DNA of 64,000 nucleotides from Proteromonas lacertae (GCA_002245135.1 NGBS01000292.1:599928-663927), one strand, 5' to 3'; counted from the stretch's first letter, positions 13,733-26,697 are shown. Notes: generated from the letters alone by a model not told the origin. Made by a program: numbers and translations.

Positions 13733-15361
13733 TTTTTAAATTATAACAACAAATTTCTCAAACATAAGTTTGAGTCTATTTTTGTTTATATCTCACTAAT
13801 TATTCGTTTTTGTTACTTAAGATTGTGTAATATATAATACTGACTATATCATAAATTGATTTATCTATTAAAAAGAAAAAGAGGTGAAAATCTTTTTCTT
13901 CTTACTTTAAATTATGCATTTTTTTTATTTATTAGATGTATATTAATTATAGTATTAATATTACTCTCTTTTTTTAAGAATGAAACAATCGACTAAGATT
14001 GAACTGCGATTGTTTTATGGACCAATTGTTTATTAATCATTCTATATAAATTAAGCCTCATCTCATTCTTTTTTTAATTTCTTGAATGCTTGATATACAC
14101 AACGCTAATTAGTTATAAAATAATTTATTCAACAAAGGATTTGAAGTAGATGGTATAAATTACAATATATACATTCAGTATTATTTATGATAAGTATGAT
14201 AAAACAAGCTAGATGTCTTCAAGTTGTGGTGTAGACGTAATGGTATTGTCTTAAAAAGACTTTCTTCATCAAAAAATGAAAAGCTTCCATACAACTGTAA
14301 TGGATAACCAACTAATACATATCTGTTATTCTCGCTTTACTTGATCATATCTTCAATTAGGTCTATAACAAAACAATTAACAGAGTAAAAATTGTAATTA
14401 TTATAACATTATTGTTATATATGAGTGGGTGCGATAAATTATAGCCAATCGGAGAGAACTTCCGTTGAGTTTCAATATATTAAAATTGAAATTTGAAAAT
14501 TTTGTAAATGATCATCAATATATTAGTATTGTATACTTAATATATATCTCTTTACATAGATTTGCAATTAATTATTAGTTTTGAAAGAATAAATTTTCAT
14601 TGAAATATTTATTTTGAACAAATTTAGGTTAACAAGGCATTCAGTATGAATTCTACAAGGATAAGATATACAATATTTCATCTCCGTAAATTATCTCCTT
14701 TAGATAACTTAGAAATTGATGATGCAGCTGATTTTTCCTTCATTGAGAAGATCTTTTCAAAATTCTACACAATGAACTGTAGAACATTAGATATTCAAAG
14801 GATGATTATAGTACAGAAGATAATCAGAGTGTAAAGATATAACCATAATATATACGTTGGATATGAAAGGTAAGCTAGCCAAGCCAGTTATGACATATTC
14901 ATTTGTGTTTATTTAAATGTCTGTAGAATTAATATCTTTAAAACTAATATTTGATGATAATACTAATAATTAATCTTCTGCGTATGAAAATATTTCTAAG
15001 TCATTATATGTAAGAATAACAGAATTCTGTAAGGTAATTGGCTTTAAGGATATACTATATTTGGATATTTATTAATCAAATCTTCAATAAAGTTCATGTC
15101 TTAGTTAATACTATTTTTAAGGATAATTAGCTTCTTTCAGTAATTGGCTTTTACAACATCAATTACATTCAAAGTATATTTAATATAAATATGTTTCTTC
15201 ATATTTGTGGAATACTATTGTCATAGATTTTTCACCTTCAATTTGCGAAATTCCGTTTTAGATTTTTTTGGTGATTTTTTGGTGCTTTTTTAATCAAATT
15301 ATCAGATATACATTAATTGCTTTGAGTATAAGTTTATATTTATATTTCATCAGTGTTCTTA
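13733..15361. repeat. Gene-poor spacer with diverged repeat blocks (A1 14051-14130, B1 about 15117-15145)
   Basis: No convincing gene lies here. Block A1 (TTAAGCCTCATCTCA ... CTAATTAGTTATAAAATA) recurs in altered form at 18264-18348, and block B1 (GATAATTAGCTTCTTTCAG) recurs near 19369. The A-to-B distance is about 1.07 kb in this copy and 1.10 kb in the second, which suggests an old duplicated segment on both sides of the broken gene at 15.4-18.2 kb. A 62-codon open frame at 14646-14834 has no recognisable features. Confidence 0.4.
13757..13774. promoter_or_regulatory. Perfect 7-bp dyad upstream of the giant WD40 gene
   Basis: CTCAAAC, a 4-base spacer and GTTTGAG form a perfect inverted repeat 25 bases before the ATG at 13732. 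It resembles the CAAGCC/CTTGAG elements seen before several other genes in the window. A promoter role is inference. Confidence 0.4.
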
Positions 15362-18190
15362 TGTTTTGGGGTTTTGGCAGAGATTTATTATCCTTCAGAG
15401 TTTCAATTAGAATTTGGTACTGAAATGGAGCCAGTTTCCCCTCAACCATCTAGATATGGATATTACAGGCACACCATTAGCTGTAGGAGATTTAAATTTT
15501 AATATTAATTATGAAGGATCAGATGGTGAAAGAGAAGAGGTTTATGTATGTGGGTATGTTCATAATGTTCTGAAAATCAGCTGTGGTATGAATGAATTAT
15601 CAATATCAACGCCAATAAGTGTAATTATAACATGTGAATCATCAGAATATGTTTTAAGAGATTTATGGACAATGCAACCAAATGATTTAGAAGGTTCATT
15701 AGAGGGTGGAGTTTTAAAATTTGATAATTTTTATCCAAAAAAATATTGAAATAACGATTTTTGCTGAAGGATATGTAAGAATAGCAAAAACAAAATTTAT
15801 AATATGAAAATGGTATTTGGGTTATAGCAAACGATTTAAAGACAGTAGACTGTAAAGAATATACTGCAAATTTAGATAGTTACAATCACGCTGAAGTAGT
15901 ATTTGGAGTGATAAAATCCCAATATTTTCTTCCATTATTACAGCAATGAATGTAACAATGATTGGTTATATTGATGTCGAAGCTGATTGGGGCGAATATA
16001 CATTTTACATACTGAATTTAAATGTTTAGCAATTGGTGATTATAGTTATGAGGTAAATGGTTTGATGAATATACTTTTACAGTATATGCAAATGGATATA
16101 AAGTTCATCAAGTTATTGCAAGTAGAATGTTGATGGGTGTTGTTAATACAAGTATTTTATAACTTTATTATTATTATTGTTATTGTATAGATTATGAAGC
16201 TCCTACATTCAAATATGATATACTGATACAGTTGAATTATATTCAGGATATGATATATTATTAATTTCAATATCAAGTGGTGTAAAATTGATGGTGCTGT
16301 TATAGACGTAAATGATTATACAATAACAGCTGTAAATGATTATAGTCAATATTCTGTATATTTGAATATTAAAGTAATTAAACGAGATTATTTTGAAGAA
16401 AGATGTTTGATGAAGAATGGATTAGTTGTTACTGTTATTACTCAAGTAGATCAACATCCAAATGATATGGGTTATAGATTAATCGATTCAAAAGATAATA
16501 TATTAATAGATAGAAGAAAAAGATCATTTGTTGGTAATAGAACATACAATTTAAGAATATGTGTAGAACCAGATTGGTATACTTTACAACTTTTTAATTA
16601 TTCAATGTATGGATGGAGAAGTGGTAATTTGAAAATCAAAACGTACAGATAAAATATTTAAAATTGGACATATTTATAATGATGAAGCATTATTCTTTAT
16701 ATCAGGAAATAGTATCACATAATCCCATTCATTAGGTAATGATTTCATTCCTGGTTTAACATTTGATTACAAAAATGGCCATGTAAATTGAATACCTATA
16801 AAAGTAGGTAAATGGCCAGTAACATTTACAGTTTCAAATAGTTATGGGAGAAGCGAACATAATATGGATATTGTCGTTGAAGAAGGTTTGAGTGATATTG
16901 TCATAATTTTATATAACAGAACATTAATATTGAACTTGTATGAAACATATGAAGAATTCCAAATATTCTGGGTTGAAAGTACAGAAACAGTTCAATATAG
17001 TGCAAAGAACCTTCCATATGATTTGAGTATTAATCCTGATATAGGATTGTTTGGTGGTAGACCTGAACAAGTAGGTGATGATGAATATGAATTTACATTA
17101 GAGAATTCAAAAGCTAAACAAATAGTTAATATCAAAATTACAGTTGTAGAATATGATGATGTAAAAACTGTTGATTATGTAAAAGAAATAATATTGAATT
17201 ATGGAGAAAAGTATTACATACAGTGTAAATAAAGAATTACCAAAAGATCTTGTTTATAATAATAATACAGGAGGATTTTCAGGGCAAGTATTTGCAGATC
17301 CTCAAACTGCAATTTCTTATATATTCACCTGTAAATTATCAAATGGAAAAAACAAATCACAGACCATTCCAATATCAGTTATTAGGGATGATAATACTCC
17401 TATACTTGTTACCAAACTCAATAAAGTGGAATTAACTGTTGGCGAAGATGTGAATAAAGCATGGTTTGAAGTAAAAGGTGATGATTTATTATATAGTTAT
17501 GATATATTACCAATGGGTTTAGAGATTGATCAAAATACTGGAATGATAATGGGATATGCTACTGAAGCATTTAGACAAAGAGATGTTACATTTAGGGTTA
17601 AAAATAAAAGTGGTAGAGAAATTAAATTTGAAATAAATTTAATTGTAAAACCAACAGATAAGCCAGTGATTCCTGATTCTTCTGTTTATAAGAATGTAAG
17701 TATTCCAATAGGAAAAGCTGTAAGTCAAAAAATATTTGATGCATTAGGTGATAAAATATCAATTGCTTCAATAGAACCACCATTACCAAGTGGATTTGCA
17801 TTGGATTCCTATGGTTATTTACAAGGATTAACAGTGTATGATATTCCAAAAACAATTTATCGTATAACAATATCTGATAAATATGGAAAAACAACATCTG
17901 TTGAAATTCCTTTAGAATTTATTTCAATGAAATGTAAAGCTGAAAAGATAATCCTGTTGGAGAAATTGCAGTAAAGAAATGCAGAGGATATAAAACTAGA
18001 AAATGTTTATCTGTAGATGGCAAAAAGAGATTGATGAATGTTCATCAAATAATACTGGTGTTTTAGTTGGATTAATAATTGGTTGTATAATTGGAGGAGG
18101 AGTTATTTTCTTAGGAGGTTATTGCCTTTATGTGAGAATTGGTGCAAAAAAAAAACACTACTGAATGTAAAAGATAGTGATGTAATTTAA
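15362..18190 (+). pseudogene. Broken Ig-like (He_PIG) repeat type I membrane protein
   Basis: Consecutive coding fragments in changing frames keep one theme. They are beta-sandwich segments with the He_PIG putative-Ig pattern LPxGLxxDxxTGxxxG: LPYDLSINPDIGLFGG (about 17008-17055), LPKDLVYNNNTGGFSG (17238-17285), LPMGLEIDQNTGMIMG (17511-17558) and LPSGFALDSYGYLQG (about 17785-17829). The 3' end encodes a single Gly/Ile-rich membrane helix (about 18062-18140) followed by a short basic tail, so the ancestor was a surface receptor or adhesin. At least six frame changes occur between 15.4 and 18.2 kb, far more than in neighbouring genes, so a pseudogene is the best reading. A heavily mis-sequenced active gene is the alternative. 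Diverged repeat blocks flank the gene on both sides. Confidence 0.65.
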
Positions 18191-19497
18191 TTTTGAAATT
18201 TCTACCTCTTTTTTAACTCTTACTATTTTTCATAGCTGTTGTTTATTAGTAAGTATATTGATATTAAGCTTCATCTCAATCGTTCTTTTTAATTATTTAT
18301 TTATTTCATGATTGACAGGCTTAACACTAATTAGTTATAAAATACTATATTATGAAATGATTTGCATAAATAATAAGAATTAATAAGAGATAAAATGTAT
18401 ATAATAAATAAAAAAGTTTAGAAAATTTAAAGGTGAAGTCTCGTCAAAAGAATAGATGCTACAGATAACTTAGCAATTAAAGTGAAAGGATATAAAATTC
18501 ATATCATAGGACACAATGCCATGAAATATGATCAGCATTTTATCCTTCCTTCTAGCAAATAATTATCTCATTTATAATATATAACAGAGGATTAAATGAT
18601 ATTATGTTTTAATCTGTTATAGTCTAATCATTTCTATTGAAGAGTATTTAATGAAGAAATATGATCATTTAAAACAATTGAAAGTGTTTAGAGCCAACTT
18701 TAATATTTTTATTGAAGATCATTCTGTAGTTAATTATTTTAATTTGATTATTGACTATCTTTATTGTTTGTAACTATTAGAATATTATAGTTATCTTTGA
18801 CATACACCGTTTTGCAAAGAATTTATCATACATTATTCGATTTATATTAAAATATGGAATATACACTACACGATAGTCATTTAAATAATCATCATCAGTT
18901 TGTATCTTATAAAATCTCCATTTCTGGATATTAATAATTTGTCTTGGATATGTTCTAATGAAATAATGCATTATGTATCATGCACAATATACTAAAAAAA
19001 AATAAAAAGAATATGGATAAATATATCACTAGAATAAGTTTTTAACATATTTTATTACATTTGGTGTATTATCTGTGATTATATACATTACCTGAAATTG
19101 ATATTGCTCTTTTACAGATTGTATTGAATTTGAAAAAGTTGAACTACATTCATCTTCAATTACTATATCTTCATTTTGTCTATTCAATTAAAGTTTGATT
19201 AATTTTTATACAAATTTTATGTTTTCAGGTATATCATCACCACCATATTCAATAGAATTGCAGTTGATGGGCTTTTAACAAATACTCAATACCAACCTCT
19301 TATCAGTAATATTAGTAACATATAAGATTGTTAAAATAATAATTCATCATGGTAATAGCGCTGTTTTCGAGAATAATTAGCTCCTTTCACTACTTTAACA
19401 TACATATTAATCAATAATACAACTATTTTACTATTATTCACAGCATTTAATTTTAAAATAAAAATTTGAAACGAATCTATTTTCGCAATTTCAAATT
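18191..19497. repeat. Gene-poor spacer with second copies of the diverged repeats (A2 18264-18348, B2 about 19369-19395)
   Basis: This is the counterpart of the 14.0-15.2 kb segment. A2 (TTAAGCTTCATCTCA ... CTAATTAGTTATAAAATA) and B2 (AGAATAATTAGCTCCTTTCA) keep the order and spacing of A1 and B1. A 64-codon minus-strand frame at 18777-18971 has no recognisable domain. Nothing else is seen. Confidence 0.4.
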
Positions 19498-21506
19498 ATG
19501 TTCAAAATACCATTCAGAACTATATATAAAACTGTTATTAATGTCAGAAAAGCAAATAATGTGATGAAATTTACTCAAAAATTATTTAGTACAGTTAGTA
19601 ATTCAATTCGAACAATGACTTCTATTCCTAATGATACTCTATCTCCTCCATCAGTATATCTAATATACATATTTAAATTGTTTTTAATAGTCAACAGAGT
19701 TGGCTAGATCTAGTCATTTTGCATATTTAATATATAATAGTGTATACTATGTTATTATATTGATGTAGAATCTATTGAATCGATTCTACCCCAAAGGCAC
19801 CTTTTTCCCAAAATCATTTTCATTTGTTGTAACAATTGAGAAAGTAACCTATGTCATTTATCGAGGAACAGAAGTTACAAACTATCTAGACATTCTGACT
19901 GATCTTTATGCAACGAAAGTTCATCCATTTGGTAAAGGAAATGGAATAGTTCATGAAGGTTTTTTTCATAGATCTAGAATAGATTTTGGTATTTCAATCA
20001 ATGCAAAAGAAGATAAATACGATGAAGGAAGTATACTTGATTTAATAGGAAAAAGTGAAGGTGAGAAATTGATATTTACAGGTCATAGTTTAGGTGGAGC
20101 ATCAGCTGAATTGAGTTTTCTTCGTTATATCACATTTTGTGAGAATTTCCCAAACAATACAGCTAGTCGATATAAAGATAAATGTAGTTATATAGCCTAT
20201 GCTGCACCAATAAATACAAGTATTGAAATAAGAAAAAGATTTGAGAAATATACAAATCAAATGCATTCTATTGATCAATACAATGATCCAATTGTAGAAG
20301 CTAATAGAGATTTAGAAAGAAGTATGTAATATATGTTATTATTTTATTAAATAGTTTTTCTATTAAGAGATTCTGCAGATGCTAAAGAAGATTATACTGG
20401 TCTTTATCCTTTTAATTTTGATGAATATCTAGATGAAATGTATCTAACCTCTAAAAATGAGATATTGGAATATTTGAAGAAGAAGTTATCTGAAAGACAA
20501 AATGAATTGAAGAAATCTAATAAGAATTTACCAACCAAAACAAAAGTGAATAAGTTCTTTTCTTTTATTAATAGAATAATTGAATTTTTCAGGAAATTGT
20601 TTCATTTTAATGAAAGAAAACAGAAAAAGAATAATGAAGAATATTTGAATGATTTAGTGATATTATGTAATGATTTATCAAATGGTTTATTAGATATTAC
20701 TAGAATGATGAGTGAAATGAAAGAAAAATTTTCTAAAGCTAAGTTTAATGAAATATTTTCAAATGGTAATAAAAAGAATAATGAAAATAATAAGAAAGTG
20801 TTATATGAAGATGATTACTTAATATCATTTGGAGAATCAATTAAAAAGATGATGGAAAGTACAATCAATGATATAAATGATTTAATAAAAAAAGCAGATG
20901 ATGTTTTCATTGTAAATACACATAACAAAAATTTGAAAGAAATTACTAAAACAAGAATTGATAATTCAAAGAATAGTGAAATAGAAGAAGTATTCAAAGA
21001 TTATTTAATTACGACAATAATGATATATAAAAATGAGTTTGAAAAAAGTATAAATAAACTATTTGAACCTCAGAAAGATAAATCAACAGAAAAACTAGAA
21101 GAGAAAACAACCAACTATATTGATGAATTAATAGAATCAATCAATTTAATAATCAATTATTTTTATTTGACAATAAAAAATCTTGATTTATCACCTGAAT
21201 TTATAATGAAATCAATAGATACAATTCAACAGGTTATTCAAACAACAAATTTTTCAATTTCAAAGTTAGTTCCAGTTTATGAACCAATATCATTACCACT
21301 TGGAATTCATCATATAGTATAAACCAAATATATTTATTTATTATTATATATTCTTATAGATAATGAAAGATGGAAGTTTATTAAATACTACAGATCCTGA
21401 TGTTATTTGTGACATTTATAAGAAATATAGAGATGATTCAGATCCTAATATGCATAGAATGAGAAATTATGCTATATTTATAAATGAATTAAATTATAGT
21501 AAATAA
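19498..21506 (+). CDS. Class 3 (alpha/beta-hydrolase) lipase with a large helical insertion
   Basis: Hydrolyses ester bonds of acylglycerols or phospholipids by family inference. The nucleophile elbow TGHSLGGASAEL is at about 20080-20115, and YNDPIVEANRD (about 20279-20311) supplies the likely catalytic Asp. A C-terminal PLGIHHI block (about 21298-21318) fits the position of the catalytic His strand seen in plant-type class 3 lipases. About 300 residues of Lys/Glu-rich helical sequence lie between Asp and His, far more than usual. The N-terminus (MFKIPFRTIYKTVINVRKAN) is basic and could be an organelle-targeting sequence. Introns lie at about 19655-19691, 19739-19767, 20323-20353 and 21318-21360. 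The last short exon ends at the TAA at 21504-21506. No frame break is seen. Confidence 0.8.
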
Positions 21507-21565
21507 ATTGTGTGTGTTATGAAATGTGTATATGTTTTGTTGGTAAAGAAAAAAAAGTAGAAAAA

Positions 21566-22533
21566 TTATTTTTTAATTATTTTCATTATATTCTTTTTTA
21601 ACTCATTCTCTTCATTCACCTTATCCAATATCACATATAATCCACTTTCTTTAAATGCCTTTATATATTCTTCATTGTGTGTTTGTAAAAGATTGTTTAT
21701 TATATACAAAATATTCATTATTAATTCTTCATCATAATCACTACATACTCTTAATAACAAACTAAAAATATCATATCTTATTAATAATTCATGTAAATTC
21801 TTATTACAAGAGAAATTAACCAACATTTTCATTATTATTTTAGTGAATTTTGGATTATTTAATAGAAGTAGTTTTAAAATTATTCTTCCAGCATTACATA
21901 ATACTTCTAATTGAAATATATATATAAATACATACTTTCTGATATTTTATCTATTACTGATATATTTTGGTATATTCTCAGTGCATGACATATTTCATTT
22001 TCATCACAATATTCTTCTAAATGAAATATTATACTATTCACACCATCTAATGATATAAACTCTTTTATTATTTTTTCTATTCATTAAAAAATGTCAATAA
22101 CAATTATACCATTAGTACAACAATTACCAATATTCCATAATGCGCATATTCTTATATTTACATCTTCACTGGATGATAATTCTAACAGAATTGGTAATCC
22201 ATCATATTTATATATTTCATTCTGCAATTTGGTAAATGCGCCACAATTTGCTAATGTGATTAAATTTTCTTCTGTAGGATATTCTTTTATCTCTTTCAAC
22301 AAAGAATAAATAGATGATAGAATAATCTCTTTCTTTTTATTATCTTTTATTTCTATTATGTCTTGTGAACTGCTTGCAATTATATTTGAATCTTTCTTTT
22401 CACATTCAGATTTTGAGTTTTTTTCTTCTTTCTCTCTCTTTTCATTTTTTGAATATATTTTATATAAGTAATAAACTGATCCAACCAGTGCAACTGAAAT
22501 ATTTGCTGCAATAAATATATTTTTATAATACAT
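21566..22533 (-). CDS. Membrane-anchored armadillo-repeat protein
   Basis: The ATG at 22533 opens a hydrophobic N-terminal segment (FIAANISVALVGSVYYLYKI), so the protein is probably a signal-anchored membrane protein. A highly charged Lys/Glu linker follows, then helical repeats with the ARM flavour: LITLANCGAFTKLQNEIYK, DVNIRICALWNIGNCC and IIMKMLVNFSCNKN. Introns at about 22087-22119 and 21911-21937 join the three pieces in phase. The layout recalls ARMC10/ARMCX outer-mitochondrial proteins, but similarity is at fold level only and no ortholog is claimed. It converges with the lipase gene, whose stop is 60 bases away. Confidence 0.6.
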
Positions 22534-22640
22534 TTAATACAACACAATACAATTCTATTTTGTATTTCATTTTTGTTAAGAATAATGCAACGAATAATAA
22601 ACAAAATAACCATAATAATAAATAAATATAATAATTTCTC

Positions 22641-23650
22641 TTAAGTACGATCAGAAGAAGGTTTTGGTTTAGTTTCATTATAACGAACTAAAGAATAGAA
22701 CAGCGATCCAATAATGGTCAATGCAATTCCAATACCTCCTCTCAATGACACCAACTCCTTTCTTAATATAAGCACCCATCAACGTTTGCAAACATGCTTT
22801 ACAAGATCCAGAAATATTGTGTGTTAAACTACTAGTTACTTGAATTTGTGCATAAGTCGCAAATCCAACGATAAACCCTAAAATTCCACTTAGGAATATA
22901 ACAATATAAAAACCAGGGAAAAACCAAACAGGATCTTTGAGTGAAATTAATTCATTATTTAACTATAAAAAATATATATATTATAATATATATATACACA
23001 AAAGAATATTGGTAACAAAATACATGCATTCATATTGTTATAATACATCAAATACCATGAATTATCATTAACAACTGGCAACATGTTTTTAATATAAATG
23101 AAATATAAAGTGCTAAACACACTGGAAGTTACACCACATATTGTACCGAATAATGAGAATTTGATTTCACCTTTTATACCTAATAAATAACCAAATACGA
23201 TTATTCCACAGCAGAATAGACATCTGAATGATGTGTGCTGTTTGTTGATTATATAACCAAATATTACTGTTAAAGGTATTCCTAATGATCTAGCAACTTG
23301 ATAGAATGTTATTTGAACATATTTTAGACAAATATTGTTAAAAACCAACATCATTGCGAATAGAAATGTCAATGGCATAATTTTTGCTCCTATAGAAAAA
23401 TTATATTCCACCTGAGGAAAGAAACTAAAGAAAGCAAATTGGCCTGACAAAAATTCAAGCACATAACAACCAATAATTGCAGAAATTGTTTGAAGCCACG
23501 TTAAAAAGATTGTTGCATTAGTCTGATAGTCACTAAATACAGATCTAAGACAATAACTAAATAACAATAATACTTGTTTAAGAATATAGCAGATATAGAT
23601 ACTATCCAATAAAATAAAACGACTGATGCAACCTTAATAACAGTAGCCAT
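22641..23650 (-). CDS. Nucleotide-sugar transporter, GDP-fucose type (SLC35C1-like)
   Basis: A DMT-superfamily multi-pass membrane protein expected in the Golgi or ER, moving GDP-fucose into the lumen in exchange for GMP by family inference. Diagnostic stretches are FNNICLKYVQITFYQVARSL, YLLGIKGEIKFSLFGTI and WYLMYYNNMNAC, all close in pattern to SLC35C1. The start MATVIKVASVVLFYW is followed by SISAIFLNNY, which joins the next exon only if a 17-nt GT-AG intron (23557-23573) is removed. A second intron lies at about 22965-23001. Near 22758 one extra G shifts the frame; the restored frame gives a last membrane helix (GGIGIALTIIGSLFYSLV) and a short tail. The protein length of about 320 residues is normal for the family. 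Confidence 0.8.
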
Positions 23651-23787
23651 ACGGTGGTTCTTTTTATGGGAAATTATAAAAAAAAATTATGCAAAAACGA
23701 CTATATTTTTAATTGATGAAAGAACAATTTTCTCAACAAATAAAATACATATACAACAGTTAAATATAAACATAAATTATTGCTCAC

Positions 23788-24521
23788 TTATTTTATCAGA
23801 GAAAATTGTTCAACTATAACAATATATAAATGTATAAAACAAATAGAAAATAATACCACTATTATTATTCTCATCAACCTTAATTCTATCTGGTAACTTT
23901 TGTGAAGCTTGTAGTATTAAATTAAATAGTTGGATATATCCATAATTTTGATAATTATGATATCTAAATAAATATATACCATTATATACTTTAAACGCAA
24001 TATATTTGCAATTTCTTCAATATTCAATGAATTTGAATTATTCTCTAATATCTCTGGTAGATAGGTCTTTAGTTTTTCTAAATCATTTTTCAGTTTATTT
24101 GCTTCCTTTACGGTAAGAGCAAAAACAATATAAAAACTTATATCACCAATCTGAACTGGACAAAATTGAGGTAATGGAGCAGATGATCCTTGTTCATATA
24201 AAACATGATTAACTACCATTCTTCGACCTAAACACTCTATTCTATATTTTAACTATAAAACATTTATTTGAAACAATTATAACAATACAGTACTCTTATC
24301 AATATAAATCCTTGCATGTTCTCTTGAAACAGTTGAATCATCTTTTGTTATTGGTATGAAATCTTCAGTATCTAATTGTCTTTTGGTTCTACCAATCTTA
24401 CAAGGTAATGTAGTAATAAAAAAGCTAAAATCTTTGCCTAAATGATAAATAAATCACCTTAAATACCTTGTATTTTTGCTTTTGGGATAGAATACGGTTG
24501 CTGGAACTCTACCTCTTCCAT
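23788..24521 (-). CDS. FHA-domain protein
   Basis: FHA domains bind phosphothreonine peptides, often in signalling or transcription. Core residues are visible: KIGRTKRQLD (beta-strand and Arg of the loop), VSREHARIYID (the SxxHA signature) and a final hydrophobic strand (FCPVQIGDISFYIVF). The usual GxNG loop after SRxHA is replaced by LGRRMVVNHV, so the fold is recognised but the second loop is unusual. The start MEEVEFQQPYSIPKAK is chosen because the first intron (about 24439-24467) then joins in phase. A last intron ending near 23807 gives a stop at 23788; without it the frame stops at 23810. After the FHA domain comes a helical Lys/Glu/Leu-rich tail of about 80 residues. Partner unknown. 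Confidence 0.65.
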
Positions 24522-24550
24522 AAAAATGAAAAATAGAAAAGAATAAAGTT

Positions 24551-24566
24551 TGGCTTGTTCAAATTT
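24551..24566. promoter_or_regulatory. GGCTTG-type upstream element of the FHA gene
   Basis: TGGCTTGTTCAAATTT lies 30 bases upstream of the ATG at 24521. On the gene strand it reads AAATTTGAACAAGCCA, matching the CAAGCC element found before other genes. Regulatory role inferred from recurrence only. Confidence 0.4.
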
Positions 24567-24672
24567 AATAAAATATATATTCGTTACAATGATTTTATTT
24601 TCTATTTTTACAATTAAACAAATACATATATTAGATTTTAAGTATAATTAAAATATTACTCATTCTAAAAAG

Positions 24673-25930
24673 TTACTTAACCCAATCTTTCTTTTTCAAA
24701 TTATAATATACATGATCATTCTTCCAAGCTTTTGGACTATTTTATAATAATAATAAAATAATAAAAAATACTCTTCTTCATAATTTGGTGGTCTTGGTAA
24801 ATATACACAAGGACAAACTTTTACTTGTTTTTCTGTAAAATCTTTATGATTGACTGTTATGAAATCTCTATCCTCTGGAAGTGATTGTGATTTCTCTTGT
24901 TTTCTTCTTGGCTGTGGTAAACACTCATGCGCTACATAATCTGTTCTGTATAATGTTTCACCTTCAAATTTAAGTGTCTTTCTTTCGCTTTGAATTGGTT
25001 TATTTTCTCTTTTTGGTAATTCTTTTATTGTATAATCATGTTGATCTATTTATTATTATTAATTATATTTAACAATATTAATATAAAATACTAGTCGTTT
25101 CGCCTTCAAATTTTGCAGTATTTGGTGTATATTCTACTCTATGTTTTGTTGGAGGTGAATAACTATCATATAATGGATATTCTGATCTATAAGTTGTTTC
25201 TCCTTCAAATTTAAGTGTTTTTCTTTCTTGTATCATTACTTTATTCTCTTTTTTAGGTAGTTCTTTTGGAACATAATCATGTTCATAAGTAGTTTCTCCT
25301 TCAAATGGAAATGATTTTATTCTTTCATCTCTATGAGTAACTCTTTTTACATTCAATGGTAATTCTTTATAATCATGGTGATAAATAGATTCACCTTCAA
25401 ATGGTAAACGGTGAACTAATTTAGGACAGTGATGATTATTACATATACACATTTGACAAATACATTTTTCAGCAGATTTATCAGAGATAGATGAAGTTTT
25501 TGAATTGTTAAGATATTGTTGAAATATGAGAGGGAGTACTAGCTTTTGATTGAACTTTAGGTGTTGAATGGTTTGAATTGAGTTGTAATTGAGTGGGAAT
25601 ATCGTTATCAATCTGTGAATTGAAAGATACTCGTGATGAAATTGATTTTGGAGTACTACATGCTGATTGTGATCTACTGGATTTTACCGAACTTACTGGT
25701 GTAAATGTTGGAGTTTGACTAGGAGTATGTCTTGGTGTTGTTTTATGAGATGTTGCAATTGAGTGAATTTGAGAATTTGCTATTGATCTATTGGGTGCTG
25801 AAATATTTTGACTTGCAAAATTATTATTTTTAGCTACTATTGGCTTTGATCGAGTAATTGTAGCTGTTGATCTTCCTACCGATGGTGATTTTCTCATCTG
25901 AGCTCTTGCCATAGCTTCTTCAAAACTCAT
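24673..25930 (-). CDS. SAXO/FAM154-like stabiliser of axonemal microtubules
   Basis: Proteins of this family bind along ciliary and centriolar microtubules. Two hallmarks are present. One is the N-terminal Cys-rich motif CICQMCICNNHHCPK (about 25422-25466). The other is a series of Mn-type repeats with the core F(K/P)FEGET(T/S)Y at about 25395, 25300, 25205, 25105 and 24965, each followed by a DY or EY and a Pro-Lys stretch. A Ser/Thr-rich disordered N-terminal segment (MSFEEAMARAQMRKS onward) precedes them. It joins the Cys motif only across a one-base frame break near 25520, so the true start might be downstream of that. Introns at about 25056-25095 and 24738-24772 are in phase. The tail DHVYYNLKKKDWVK ends at 24673. 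It implies that the organism builds a flagellum or centriole. Confidence 0.85.
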
Positions 25931-25940
25931 AGTTACTTTT

Positions 25941-25956
25941 GGTTTAGGCTTGACTC
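25941..25956. promoter_or_regulatory. GGCTTGA element upstream of the SAXO gene
   Basis: GGTTTAGGCTTGACTC lies 11 bases upstream of the ATG at 25930 and shares the GGCTTGA core with elements at 44829, 50822 and elsewhere. Inferred promoter motif. Confidence 0.4.
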
Positions 25957-26107
25957 ATTCTATAACACCAAAAATGTAATTTTTTCAATACTTAACTGTC
26001 ACTTTTTTCACCAACTATGAAAGTGTTTATATAGTTAATGATTTTTAAATTATAGAGTAAAAAACAGTTTCATTAAACAAAAAATAAAAATATATATGCC
26101 AAAACAA

Positions 26108-26666
26108 TCAATCATCATCTTCATCATTATATTTTGCCTTCTTCTTTGCTGATCTCTGTGAACTCATTTTTTGTGGTGTTGATCTTCTCCTTTTGGAAGT
26201 ATATCGTTCGTTCAATGGTGTTAAATTCAATTCCTGATGGTGTAGAAGGTGTTGCAGGGACAGCAACACTCTCAGGACATAATGCAGCCATTTTAAGACC
26301 AATATATTTCTGTATTATCAACATGGATACAATCTTATATTTAATTGCAGTTAAATACTTGAATTGTTCTTTCTGTAACCATTGGTAAGTGTGGATCAGT
26401 ACCTAATTCAACTAATATTTTATCAACCATCTTAAATATTTCACCATTAACTCGAGATTCTTCAGGCTATATATATGAATAATAATATTTAGTATACTTT
26501 ATCATATAATTGATATCCTCTTCTAAATACACCTTCCTGGGGAATAGGAGTAGTAAATAATGAAAATGTTCCATTTAATACACTATTTATATTTTCATCT
26601 GTTATATATGGATCTAACTCAGTATTTCTTACTCTTGGAGCTTTCTATATAAAAATAAATAAATAA

Positions 26667-26697
<31 letters not shown>

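Noticed and set aside
14646-14834. 62-codon open frame, plus strand
   Set aside because: No domain, no splice continuation and no similarity to neighbours; it lies inside a repeat-bearing spacer.
18777-18971. 64-codon open frame, minus strand
   Set aside because: Isolated short frame in AT-rich spacer DNA with no recognisable features or exon partners.
13733-19497. tRNA or other structured RNA genes in the spacers
   Set aside because: No cloverleaf-like or conserved B-box sequence was recognised by eye; a covariance search was not possible.
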